The notes below the pieces were generated by a model that was not told the DNA's origin, ran no database searches, and was given only the letters and a program-made list of their open reading frames with translations. A DNA stretch of 64,000 nt from Pseudoscleropodium purum (taxonomy: Eukaryota > Streptophyta > Bryopsida > Hypnales > Brachytheciaceae), in contig OZ017795.1 of assembly GCA_963969395.1 (NCBI GenBank), positions 15,996,001 to 16,060,000 of the forward strand. The letters run 5' to 3'. Position numbers and translations under genes: made by a program. Below are positions 44,190 to 55,640 of the stretch, in pieces (positions within the stretch are counted from its first letter, which is position 1; every line of letters begins with the position of its first letter).

Positions 44190-46516
44190 TAAATTATTTA
44201 TCATATTTCAAATGGATGTTGAAAATCTTGTACATAAGTTAGTACCAAATCAAATGCAAAAACTTTAAATTTGATGAATTGGCCTTCCATTCGTGGACTT
44301 GCAACTTGCATGTTTTCGTTGTATGTCATTGTGATCACATTTTGGTCCTCCATAGAAGTTGTTTGATCTCTAGTACCAAAGGTGGTAATTTGCATAGGAA
44401 TATGCCAAAGGGAGGGCATCCCCCAAGTCCCAATCTTTCATGCTCATGCTTCATGTAATTTTCATAGAATAAAGGTCCTCCAAAATTTGAAAATGAATCC
44501 CTCCAGCCAGGATACAAATGAATGCCGTTACAAATTTATTTGCTTGCAAAATTTAGGCAAGAAAAATAAACATATTACCTTATAGAGTCTACGTACAATT
44601 TAAAATAGTGCAAATTTTTGAGACACATGCTAGTGAATCATAAGTGTAAACATTTACACTAGAATGTAAGGATCAATTTCAAATCCAAATTTGACAAGTA
44701 TTAAATGATTCTTCATCTTTGGAACCTAGAAACTATAATTATTACACCAATCAAAGGAAAATAGAACACTTTTATTTCCTACTACTATCATCTAGACTTA
44801 TTGTTGGATCTTGAATAACCAACCTCTTGTGAGAGAAATCAAGTGCACTCTTCACATATTTGCAAGTATTTGCTTTTATCTATATGCCCATACATCTAGT
44901 GATGCACGTTTAGACTAATATACAATTTGTCTTGTGGTGACTTTAGATTCAATTAATCAAGAACCCCATAGACACCTATTTTTGTCAAAGAAATCAATAG
45001 TCTACATTTTCAAACAACTTAACTTTTGTGGCATCTTTCAAAGTAATAAAGCATCCATCAAAAACTAATCCTCTCTCTAGCATCGCTTGGTGGATTCCCT
45101 TCGTACTACCTTAGCCTCCATTGACATTCAATCTCAAATTAGAAATGTGAAAGCCTTGGAAATTGACTTCAATAAACATCTAGTGCCCTTACCAACCCAA
45201 AACCTTGCATTTCATCAAGAAGGTGCAATCCATCAAATAAGTCGAATTAATATAATGTAGAAAACATGTCCATTGCAACGACATAAGCTCAACAATGGAG
45301 TGCAATACGAGGAAAAAAGAGATTTGAAAATCATTGCTACATTTCATCGCTACACATGAGGCAAGAGAGCAATCGCCTAACAACTCTAAACCCTAACTCA
45401 ACATGTTGTACCTCCTATAGTGCCATTCATGCATGAGCAAGCTAATCAAAACATCACCTACATTTTGAGAAAATGAATCACAAAAGCAACCAAAAGATGT
45501 TGACTTTAATTTCCATAAACTCAAGTGCCTCGTCAAGTGCACACTATGCCAATGACAAAATAATTAGGGAAAACAATAAGCATTCTAGGAAAGCAAATAT
45601 AGAGAGAGCACTAGGAAGAATTATTATTTTTCATTGAAATAAGGCAATATTCCATCCAATACTAGGAGTTTGTTGAGCACCAACATTTAGTGCTCATTAC
45701 ATACCATGTCTACACTTAAGCAACTTATAGGTAATTTCTTGGATGCCTTTATTGGTACGTATGATGTTAGAGCATGAAGCTATAGAAAATAGAAATCTAC
45801 ATACAAACATTAATGACATCTAATCCTCTTCATTTATCCTTGAAGTCAATAGCACATATCCATCTACCCTATTATATATCTAGGCAAAGTCTATTTGATA
45901 GAACATAAACAAAAACTGCACCCTATATTGTCATATATAAAGAATTCAAAATTATGCCAATAACTTCCTTCAAGATTCTTCAACTAGTGAGTATATTCTT
46001 AGAGCTCCTTCAAAACTTTGTACTCTCAAAAATCCAAAGTCAATATAAGATTCTCAAGCCTTAAATAATTTTAAAAAAACTTTTGAAGGATACCAAGATT
46101 TCTAGATCCAACCATATGAGAAGATTTAAATACTCTATCTCTTTCAAATACCCATTCGAAAATTCTCACATATGAGGTCTCAAAATTTGAAGAAATTTCA
46201 ATCTTCCACTATTAATTGGCAAGTCTTTCAAAGATTGAATTCATTGAGATGAACGTAACTTGTTAATGTTCTCCAAAAGCTACCTAAAGGATATAGACAT
46301 TTCTAGATTCTACGTTTTGGAGCAATCCAAGCCTCTAATCCTTTTAAGAAGTACTTCTAGGGATTCACATCATTAAAGATCCAACACAATGCGAGAGTTC
46401 AACTTGCCAATGTTCTCCAAAAGCTCACTCAATGATTCACATCCACTTAGATTCAACTCCGTAAGACAATTCAACCTTCTATTGCTTTGAGCAAGTACTT
46501 TCCAAGCTTCAAGGAT
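44190..46516. other. AT-rich intergenic stretch beside the NLR gene
   Basis: No recognisable gene or RNA gene. 45980-46516 contains weak, degenerate matches to the LRR repeat on the minus strand (TTCAAG, CTCAAGGATTCACA words). This suggests that the NLR once extended further or that its 3' region decayed. Confidence 0.45.
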
Positions 46517-47305
46517 TTACCACCTTGCTACGATTGAACTCATTGAAAGCTTCAACTCGTCAATGTTCTCTAAAGGCCCACTCAAGGATGTACACTCATC
46601 TAGATCCAACTTTATAAGACATTTCAAGCCTTCAATGCTTTGAGGAAGCACTTTCAAGGATTTACACCCTCGAAGATCCAATTCAAGAAGAGAGTTCAAG
46701 CATCCGATGCTCTCCGGAAGCTCACTTAAGGATCCACACCTGTAAAGATCCAACTTTATGAGACATTTCAAGCCTCCAATGCTTTGAGGAAGCACTTTCA
46801 AGGATGAGCAGTATTGAAGATCCAATTCAAGAAGAGAATTCAAGCATCTGATGCTCTCTGGAAGCTCACTTAAGGATCTACACCCGTAAAGATCCAATTT
46901 TGTGAGACATTTCAAGCCTCCAATGCTTCGAGGAAACACTTTCAAGGATGAGCAATATTGAAGATCCAACTCAAAAAGAGAGTTCAAGCATCCGATGCTC
47001 TTCGAAAGCTCACTCAAGGATTCACACTTTAATAGAACCAACTTTGTGAGACATTTCAAGCCTCCAATGCTTCTAGGAAACACTTTCAAGGATGAGCAAT
47101 ATCCAAGATCCAATTCAAAAAGAAAATTACAACATCCGATGCTCTTCAGAAGGTAACTCAAGGATCCACACTTCAATAGAACCAACTTTGTGAGACATTT
47201 CAAGTCTCCAATGTCTTGAGGAAGCACTTTCAAGGATGAGCAATATCTAAGATCCAACTCAAGAAGAGAGTTCAAGCATTCGATGCTCTCGGGAAGCTCA
47301 CTCAA
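46517..47305 (-). pseudogene. NLR gene, distal LRR segment
   Basis: An open stretch of 262 codons made only of leucine-rich repeats of the type SLSELPESIGCLNSLLELDL, ending with a short non-LRR tail and a stop. It is in the same frame as 47390-47665 but separated by stops at 47390-47392 (TGA) and 47318-47320 (TAG). If these were sense codons it would be the C-terminal part of the NLR. Confidence 0.75.
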
Positions 47306-47389
47306 GGATTTACACCCCTAAAGATCCAAGTTTGTGAGAGATTTCAAGCCTCCCATGCTATGAGAAAGCACTTTCAAGGATGAGCAGTA

Positions 47390-47665
47390 TCAAAGATTCA
47401 ACTTGAGAAGAGAGTTCAAGCATCTGATGCTCTCCGGAAGCTCACACAAGGATCCACACATCAATAGATCCAATTTTGTGAGAGATTTCAAGCCTCCAAT
47501 GCTATGAGGAAGTATTTTCAAGGATGAGCAGTATTGAAGATCCAACTCAAGAAGAAAGTTGAAGCATCCAATGCTCTCCGGAAGCTCACTCAAGGATCCA
47601 CACTTCAATAGAACCAACTTTATGAGACATTTCAAGCTTCCAACGCTTTGAGGAAGTAATTTCAA
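47390..47665 (-). pseudogene. NLR gene, middle LRR segment
   Basis: 91 codons of the same LRR type. It is separated from the main NLR frame by a 1-bp deletion near 47711 and a TAA at 47678-47680, and from the distal segment by TGA at 47390-47392. It has no ATG of its own at its start, so it is a remnant rather than an independent gene. Confidence 0.75.
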
Positions 47666-47685
47666 AGCTGAACATCCTTAAAGTT

Positions 47686-50292
47686 TCAACTCAAAAAGAG
47701 AGTTGAAGCATCAATGCTCTCCGGAAGCTCATTTAAGGATCCACACCCGTAAAGATCCAACTTTGTGAGACATTTCAAACCTCCAATGTTGTGAGGAAGC
47801 ATTTTCAAGGATGAGCAGAATTGAAGATTTAACTCAAGAAGAGAGTTCAAGCATCCGATGCTCTCTGGAAGCTCACTCAAGGATCCACATTCAAATAGAA
47901 CCAATCTTGTGAGACATTTCAAGCCTCCGATGCTTTGAGGAAGCACTTTTAAGGATGAGCAAAATCCAAGATTCAATACAAGTAGAGAGTTCAAGCATCC
48001 GATGCCCTCCGAAAGCTCACTTAAAGATCCACAGTTATATAGAATCAATATTGTCAAACATTTCAAGCCTCCAATGCTTTGAGGAAGTGCTTTCAAGGAT
48101 GAGCAGTATCCAAGATCCAACTTGAGAAGAGAGTTCAAGCATCCGATGCTCTTCGGAAGCTCACTTAAGGATCGACACCCATTAAGATCTAACTTTGTAA
48201 GACATTTCAAGCCTCCAATGCTTTGAGGAAGCACTTTCAAGGATGAGCATTCTCCAAGATCCAACTCAAGAAGAGAATTCAAGCATCCGATGTTCTCTAG
48301 AAAATCACTCAAGGATTCACATTGACTAAGATTCAAGTTTGTGAGACATTTCAAGCCTCCAATGCTTTGAGGAAGCACTTTCAAAGATAAACATCTTCCA
48401 AGATTCAACTCAAGAAGAGAGTTCAAGCATCCGATGTTCTCCGGAAGCTCATTGAAGGTTGTACATTCTTGAAGATTTAAAACCAAAAGAGACCTCAATC
48501 CAAACATGTCGGGGAGCTTTCCATCAAAGTTATTCTGTGAGAGGTCAAGATATTGCAAGGCTAGTAAGTTGAAGAAGAATTTCTTTGGTATAGACAATCC
48601 TTTTCTACCATTTGACAATGCTCGTAGCAAACACACTCGAAGATAAGGAGCGTGAATTTGGTTTGGCCATATCAAAATGGTGCTTTGAATAAATGACATC
48701 CTCTGCACCTTTTCTAGAGACTTCTTTGCAAAAGGAGATGTCATGACTTTTCCCGATTGAAACCAACATTTGGATGCACAATCATTCGGTTTTGCTGTGT
48801 CAATGATGTACATTGCAAGATCCCGCATAATGTCATGTATAGTTATAAATCCAAAATCACGATTCCAATCAATCATGGACCGCTTCTCAAGCAATCGAAG
48901 ATGTTCTATGGCTACATCTTTTGGATTCATTCCATCATGTACACCAAATAATCCTTCCGTAATCCATATCTTGGATAAATCTATAATAGAGATTTCGTGG
49001 TCTTCTGGGAATGCAGCACAATACAAGAAACATACCTTTGTCTCATCGTGTTTTAAATTATTGTAACTCAATTGTAGACGTTGATACAACTCATCATCCA
49101 CATTGGAATTCAATATTGGCTTCGATTGCTCCAATTCACATAAAGCAAAATTCCACTCATCCAATTCATGCTTGTCTAGCATGGCACTACCAATCACTTT
49201 CAAGGCTAGAGGAAGACCTTTGCATTCTTTGCAAACCTTTTTTGCCACATCTTCCAAAATATTTGGTGGTAGAAGACCACATTCAAATGCATGAGAACAA
49301 AACAATTTCCAACTATCCTCGTTGGAGAGTGATAACACCACTTCCACTTCAGCTTGAACTTTGGAGAGGATCGTTGCACATCGGGTTGTTATCAAAGTCG
49401 TAGATCCAGAAGCTGAGGCAATATTCAACCAGTGTATCATTTCTTTATGATCACATTGTTTTTCCCAAACATCATCTAAAATTAGGAACACCTTCTTTTT
49501 CGCAAAGGCATTCCACAAATATGTGTGTTGGTCTTCTTGGTTGCGATGAACATACTCATCTTCAAATACCCCATCATTCAAGAACTTTCCCATGGTTTTG
49601 TACAAGTCAAGAATTCTAGCATCTAAGCCAACCGTAATCCACAAGATACTTTGTGATCCATAGAGGGCTTTGATGTCTTGATCATTGTTCAATTGCGCTG
49701 CAAGTGAAGTTTTCCCAGCGCCACCTCTTCCTTGCAATCCAAAAAAAGTAGGCTTGGCTTTTGTATAGCTTGCCAATATGGATGTCTTCAATTTGTTGAA
49801 GGGTTTCTCCACCCCCACAATCAATGAAGGAGTTGGTTGTATTACAAACTCCGCTTTTGACTTTAATTGCTTTTGAGCTAAGTTTGAAGATTGCATATTC
49901 ACACCAAGTGTGGCTAGAATTGCATTCAATCTTGCCTCATCAATTTGATCATTAATGTGATTTAAGCGAGATGGTAACTTGCACCATTGGCACACTTTCA
50001 TCAATCTCATAAATGTGCCAACTCTCGACTCTTGGAGACATTCTTCAAGAATACTTTGAACATTGCTCAATATTGTATTGAATTCGGACAACCAATTCAA
50101 ATGAGCCTGCTCATAGATGGTTGGATTTTTCTCAACCACCTCTAATAGAGGTACAATTTTATCCACCTTCACCTTGAGAGCTTTGCAAGTCTCTTTGATT
50201 CTTATTGCACCTTTGGCAGCATCAATCACCTTTGTGAGCAACAAACTCACAATTACTCCTATGATTGCTGGAGTAAGAAGTGGATCCCCCAT
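47686..50292 (-). CDS. NLR disease-resistance protein (RPW8-like coiled coil, NB-ARC, LRR), C-terminally truncated by a frameshift
   Basis: An intracellular immune receptor. The N-terminus (residues 1-150) begins with a hydrophobic helix (IIGVIVSLLLTKVI) and helices resembling the RPW8/CC-R type. The NB-ARC has a P-loop GRGGAGKTSLA (about 188-198), kinase-2 LILDDVW (270-276), RNBS-B STTLITTR (297-304), GLPL (359-362), CFLYCAAFPED (421-431) and IHD in the MHD position (485-487). LRRs start at about residue 590 and repeat every 48 residues as pairs. A missing base near 47711 (GCATCAATG where sister repeats have GCATCCAATG) shifts the frame and ends the protein at 868 residues. The LRR-coding DNA continues to 46517, so full length was about 1258. 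The receptor part is intact, and a shortened protein could be made. Nothing on expression can be read. Confidence 0.9.
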   Translation of the reverse strand: MGDPLLTPAIIGVIVSLLLTKVIDAAKGAIRIKETCKALKVKVDKIVPLLEVVEKNPTIYEQAHLNWLSEFNTILSNVQSILEECLQESRVGTFMRLMKVCQWCKLPSRLNHINDQIDEARLNAILATLGVNMQSSNLAQKQLKSKAEFVIQPTPSLIVGVEKPFNKLKTSILASYTKAKPTFFGLQGRGGAGKTSLAAQLNNDQDIKALYGSQSILWITVGLDARILDLYKTMGKFLNDGVFEDEYVHRNQEDQHTYLWNAFAKKKVFLILDDVWEKQCDHKEMIHWLNIASASGSTTLITTRCATILSKVQAEVEVVLSLSNEDSWKLFCSHAFECGLLPPNILEDVAKKVCKECKGLPLALKVIGSAMLDKHELDEWNFALCELEQSKPILNSNVDDELYQRLQLSYNNLKHDETKVCFLYCAAFPEDHEISIIDLSKIWITEGLFGVHDGMNPKDVAIEHLRLLEKRSMIDWNRDFGFITIHDIMRDLAMYIIDTAKPNDCASKCWFQSGKVMTSPFAKKSLEKVQRMSFIQSTILIWPNQIHAPYLRVCLLRALSNGRKGLSIPKKFFFNLLALQYLDLSQNNFDGKLPDMFGLRSLLVLNLQECTTFNELPENIGCLNSLLELNLGRCLSLKVLPQSIGGLKCLTNLNLSQCESLSDFLENIGCLNSLLELDLGECSSLKVLPQSIGGLKCLTKLDLNGCRSLSELPKSIGCLNSLLKLDLGYCSSLKALPQSIGGLKCLTILILYNCGSLSELSEGIGCLNSLLVLNLGFCSSLKVLPQSIGGLKCLTRLVLFECGSLSELPESIGCLNSLLELNLQFCSSLKMLPHNIGGLKCLTKLDLYGCGSLNELPESIDASTLFLS

Positions 50293-51654
50293 GGCAAGTT
50301 GGCAACCTATAAAGTTGGCAAAAAGAATATTTTAGATTAAAATAACATCTTAGAGAAGAATGCAATTATTCTTAGACATTAAAAACTCAAAGCATAATTG
50401 CAAAGATATGATACAAATTTTCTACAAACGTCTATCAAATGAAAGTATTGGAATTAATATCCAAATTTTGTGCAAATTCTATAGAAAGCAATGGATATAT
50501 ATATTATAAGATCCCTTGTTAAGAAAATGATTGAATTGGTATCAAAAAATATTTGCATCCTAAAGGTCATGCATCATTCTTTCAACAATCAAAGTCTTTT
50601 CTATGTTCATATTTAACATCAAGTTGTCTAAATCATCAATTTATTAAATGGTTTTGATGTTTGAAAACTATAGATTCTTCTATGGTTGCCAAACCATTTT
50701 GTTATTCACTAAAAACTTTCATTATTGCATGCTCGAGCTACTTCAATTGAACCTCAATTTCATCATTTAAGACTAATAGTCTTAGATTGATTGTACAATG
50801 AGCATGAAGATGGAAAAGTGAATACAAACAGGTTCAAAAGGGTTTCTAGTAGACTTTTTAACCATATCCATTGGAAATGCATATTCTTTCCATTCATGAT
50901 GGAATTGGTTTAGTTGATATAGCACTCTTGTTGTACTATAAAAATCCATAAACTCAAATCCAACATGCATGTTTGAACAATAAAGATTGAAGGGCTTTTC
51001 AACATGCACTATTAGATATCCATCTCAACAAGAAAAATATAACCACTAAAAACAAAATGTTAAATAAAGACATATGTACTAGGACCCCCCAAAATACCAA
51101 CTATGTGTCCATGCTATATCCCAATTCCTATAAAATATACAAAACCATTAGAAGATATTCAATTGCTTTTGAAATTATAAATTCCCTAATGTTTTGAGAC
51201 TATAGGAACTTAGTACACCAATTGCTTGATGTGGCACAATGACTACCACATCATTGAGAAAAATAAGTTATTTTTAATTTATTCATTTTTCATTAAAAAA
51301 CTTCAATTTTTTTTCAATTAAAAAAATAAAAATAAAACTTCACAATGACTGTTCTCTAGCTACCAAGGGATCAACAATGGGAATGGCCTTGAAATGGCCC
51401 TCCAACCCCCCAAACTCCTCTAATGCATGATAAATAGACACAAGGGTACAACATGGGATAAAGTACACATACGTCATTATTAGTATGGATATAGATACAA
51501 CATTTCACATCATTTGTACCTCTTGTAAACCTACCCATCTCTATACAATACTTCTTTCATCTCATATTTTTATCCTTTTCAAGTCAAAAAGTGACATGTC
51601 CCAAACTAGCACGTTCATGTGTAAGTTCCCAAAGCTACTACCCCATGAGAGACA
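50293..51654. other. NLR upstream region
   Basis: Contains the presumed NLR promoter on the minus strand, which I cannot delimit. 51180-51420 is an inverted relative of 32390-32520 (GATGTGGCACAATGACTACCACATCA against the opposite-strand version). No gene seen. Confidence 0.45.
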
Positions 51655-53130
51655 AGGAATGGATGGATACCAAGAAATGGCTGCGTTCTCCACAATAGAA
51701 TAGGAACTCTTCGCTACAGCCAATGTCAACAAATCTATTTCAGGTTGATTTCTTCCACACGTCGACAATCAAAACCCACGTTCTCCAACAAATGGATATG
51801 TTTCACTCCACAACAAATCCAATTGTAAGCAAACTCCACCACCTTTGAGCAATTGTTGATGCCACATAGAAGCGCTTTCAACCTTGCATCCTACATGTCA
51901 TTATTTAAGAGTGATGGTCTTAGATTGATTCACATTTAGCATATGATGGAAAAAGTAAGTGCAAAAAGGTTGAAAAGGGTTTGTGATGAACTTTTCTACC
52001 ATATGATTCATTGAAAATTCATATTTATTCAATTCATGATGGATTTGGTTTTGCTAATGTAGCATTCTTGTTGTCTACAACAATCTATAAACTCAACTCC
52101 AACATGCATTTTTGAACCAAAAGGATTCAAGATATTTCTACACACTCTATAAGATACCAAACTAATTAAGAAGAATACAACTACTAAAAATTAAATGCTA
52201 AAAAGCACAAATGTACTGTGACCCCCAAAATACCAACTATGTTACCTATGAATCCAGAATGAATGGATACCAGGAAATGGCTGCGTTCTTCACGGCAGAA
52301 AACGAAAGAGCTCTTCGCTGTAGCCAATGTGATCAGACCCGTAACAAGCTGATTTCTTCAGGACACCCACAATCAGAACCCGTGTTCTTGAGCAAATGGA
52401 TGTGTTTCACTCCACAGCAAACCCAATTTCATGCAGACTCTCCACCACCTCTGCGGAGCTGCAGATGCCGCATAGAAGTGCTTCCAACTCCACCTCCCAA
52501 GCTCGTCCGCCAGTCGAAGCGAAGGAAAGAAACAGTTCCAGCCAACGAACAAAAGTAGAAACAGAAGTACAGCGCTAGGTCCCTGTAACCAACAATCTCC
52601 TCTAGAACAGAATGCCAGCTTCCAGACACTAAAACCTTGCCTAGGCACCCCAACAGCACTGAAACAGAGTTTGGCAAGCACTAGCCCTCCCACAGGACCC
52701 CAGAGACAGCCTCCTGCGAAGCACTGTAGCAGCAAACAAAAGGTTAAGGGCAGGCAAGAAGGATGCCGTTGAAGGACAACAAAGTAATGAGAAACAAGGA
52801 ATGGATGGATACCAAGAAATGGCTGCGATCTTCACGGCAGAATAGGAACTCTTCGCTGCAGCCAGTGCCAGCAGACCCGTAGCAAGCTAGTTTCTTCAAC
52901 ACACCGACAATCGAAACCCGCGTTCTCGAACAAATGGATGTGTTTCACTCCACATCAAATCCAATTTTAAGCAGACTCCACCTCCTCCGTGCAGTTTCTG
53001 ATGCCGCATAGAAGCGCTTCCAACCTCACCTCCCAAGCTCGTCCAGCGGTCCAGGCGAAGGAATCAAACGGTTGCAGCGTCATAGAAACAGAAGGACAGC
53101 AATCCCTGTGACAAACAATCTCCTCTGGAA
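51655..53130. repeat. Degenerate tandem triplication with relict minus-strand coding pattern
   Basis: Three units of about 540-600 bp begin near 51655, 52258 and 52799. Each starts with GGATGGATACCAAGAAATGGC (or one change) followed by CTCTTCGCT. On the minus strand each unit keeps the reading pattern LEALLCGI, followed in the better units by EVVES. Stops and frame changes differ between units. I do not recognise the protein. The third unit runs on into the block shared with 1-528. The first unit is more AT-rich than the other two. Confidence 0.6.
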
Positions 53131-53133
53131 CAG

Positions 53134-55640
53134 GATGCCAACTTCTACACACTAAACCTCGTCTGGGCACTGAAACCGCACTGAAACAGAAAGAGTTTCA
53201 CAAGTACCAGCTGTCCCGAAGGACCCCAAAGGCAGCCTCTCCGAAGCACTGCAGAAGCAAAGCAATGGTGCTGGGCTGGCAAGAATGACGCGGTTGAAGG
53301 ACGACCAAGTCTTCCTTGAAAGTCTGACAACGCGCATTGATCACGTGGGCCGGCCATCATGCAGCGCAGATACTGGCACAGGGTTTCGAATCTACTAAAT
53401 GGGGATTCACCATTTCTTTAATGCTAAGAACTGACACAGTGAAAGGACCTGGTGGAGCCAGCCAGCTCCGACTTCCGAGCCTCGGCCGGAAAATTTGGTA
53501 AATTTGAGTTCCACTAGACGTTATTTACACAAGCACTTCGTTACGTTGTGTATCGAGCAATTCATGCGGCCTAAGAGTCTCCCATTGCAAATATGAATTC
53601 AGAAATTGCAAATTTCATCATATGTGTCAAATAAAATATTTCAGTGTTTTCTACAAAAGTATAACATCGGGCAATAGAGGGGTCAATCCTCCCTAGCCAT
53701 GAACGGACCCCCTCCCCTCATCCCCTTGGATTTTATTCCTTGAGTTGAATTTAATAACATGGATCACCATTTCTTTAGTGCTAAAAACTGACATAGTGAA
53801 AAGACCTGGCTAGTAGAGCTAGCTCCAATTTTTAGTTGGCGTGAAATGACCCCTTGCTTGCCCCCTCGAGAAAATGCTGAATTTTTAAAAATTTTCATGT
53901 ATAAGAAAATTTGCAAATTGTAAATTCCTCTTTCAATTAGAGGCCCCAAATCAACTAGGAGAGATGAACCAAGTAATTTGATCAAGCATAAAATGGGGCT
54001 TTATTTTTACTTACACCCTCTGGAATGACTTGGAGGGATTGAGCGAGGGGGCCAATTCACCCCGACCTAATTTCTGGGCCCATTAAAAAAAACTTGGTAA
54101 ATTTGAGTTCCATGAGACATTAACTCCTAATTGCTAGGGTGACCATATAAAATTGCTCTAAAATTTCAAGCCCATTTGGGTACGAACACTTAAATTGCTT
54201 TGCCTATTTTGATTTTGGGGGGGGTAGTTTTTAGAATTAACTATTGAAAACTTTCATTTTTTTACTAGAAAAGGTATATATTTGATTGTTAAGAGGTCTC
54301 CAAAGCCATATATGTCTATTAGTAGAAGAATGAAGCTTGATAATTTTATCTTCATTTCCCAATTTTGAGTAAAGTTTGTCAATTCACATGATTTGAGATC
54401 TAAAAACTTGTACTTATCCATTTGCTTTGAAACTGGTCCCAATGGAAAGAGTAAAGTGTTTTCATGATTTCGCCATTGCAAATTTAAACATGCAAGTGTT
54501 TATTTGGAGTTATTTGTGATTCGTACTTTTTTTAAATATTGCATGTCAACAATTGCAAAGTGGATTGTTAAATGAATTTAATGGCTTTTCATATGAAATT
54601 AAGTTTTTTGAAAGTTCATTTTAGTATGTTGACACAATTTGTAGTTGTCCATGTCACCACCAATCCCCAAAAAAATTCAATGTACAAATTTCTGAAACAT
54701 TGTGGAGAGAGGCAAGCATACTAAAAATAGAAAACTTTCATTTCACTTGTTGTAATCTCACAACTCTTTTGCAATTTTTGCATTCAAAATTGGTATGCAT
54801 ACTAATAAGCAAGCTCTTTAAACATCTATATGATTATATTTTGAAAAAAAAACAATTTACTTCATTGGGGATAACTATAAGCTCATATTCTTTTTCCATA
54901 GTCAAAATGCACTTGAAAAGGCTTGGGCATCTAGGGGATAACTTACCTTATGTACCCGAGCAATTCATGCGGCCTGGCCCTTCCTCATCTTGGCTAACTT
55001 CGTCGTTGCCAGGACAGCGGCTTGCCACGGCTTGCGGAACTTCTGAAGTAATTAAGTTCCTTGTTTGGGGGAAGAACCTGCTTGTCTGAAGTGAGCTCCT
55101 TTGTCAAGTTCGTGAGGGTAATCTCAATGAGAACCGTAAAGTGTCAAAAGGAGTCCTTGTCCGTCAGGAAAGAATTCATTATGAGTTCGAAATGAGCTCC
55201 TCTTGATGAATGACCGATTGCCATCCCTACTTACGGAAACTTTTGGGAGACTAAATTAGTAGCACGGAGATTAATTAGGTGCAAGAAACAAATAGAATGA
55301 TGACATTATTGAACGGTGAAGGGTGCTGGTTGTCCAAATATAAAGAAAAATGAGTCTTGGTTATAAACTGCTTCCAGATCCTGAAGAGGATATGTGAATT
55401 TGAAAAAATGAAGCATCTTCTTCGTGAGTACCAATTGAGAACAAGTGATGAATGTGTGCTGAACTGAGGGCTTTAAATCTCCTAGTAAAGCATAGCACGT
55501 TTGTTGCTAATAAGAAACATTTCTGCAATTTATTAGACAGGGAATTTTCGTCATATATATACGAGCCCTCACATATGGAACTGATTTTCATTGCAATGGG
55601 AAAACTGAACAAAACAACTGATGACAGTTTGGGAGACTAA
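53134..55640. repeat. Segmental repeat block, right copy (partner 1-1780)
   Basis: Colinear with the start of the window, with two differences. It lacks the 647-bp element, showing a clean TTAA at 55052-55055. It also has about 1.4 kb extra at 53575-54945, bracketed by a repeated CGAGCAATTCATGCGGCCT. The extra part contains a further diverged copy of the GGATCACCATTTCTTTA unit (53760-54130). No gene seen. Confidence 0.75.

Noticed and set aside
48757..49403. Plus-strand frames across the NB-ARC region
   Set aside because: They lie antisense to a clear NLR coding sequence with all NB-ARC motifs.
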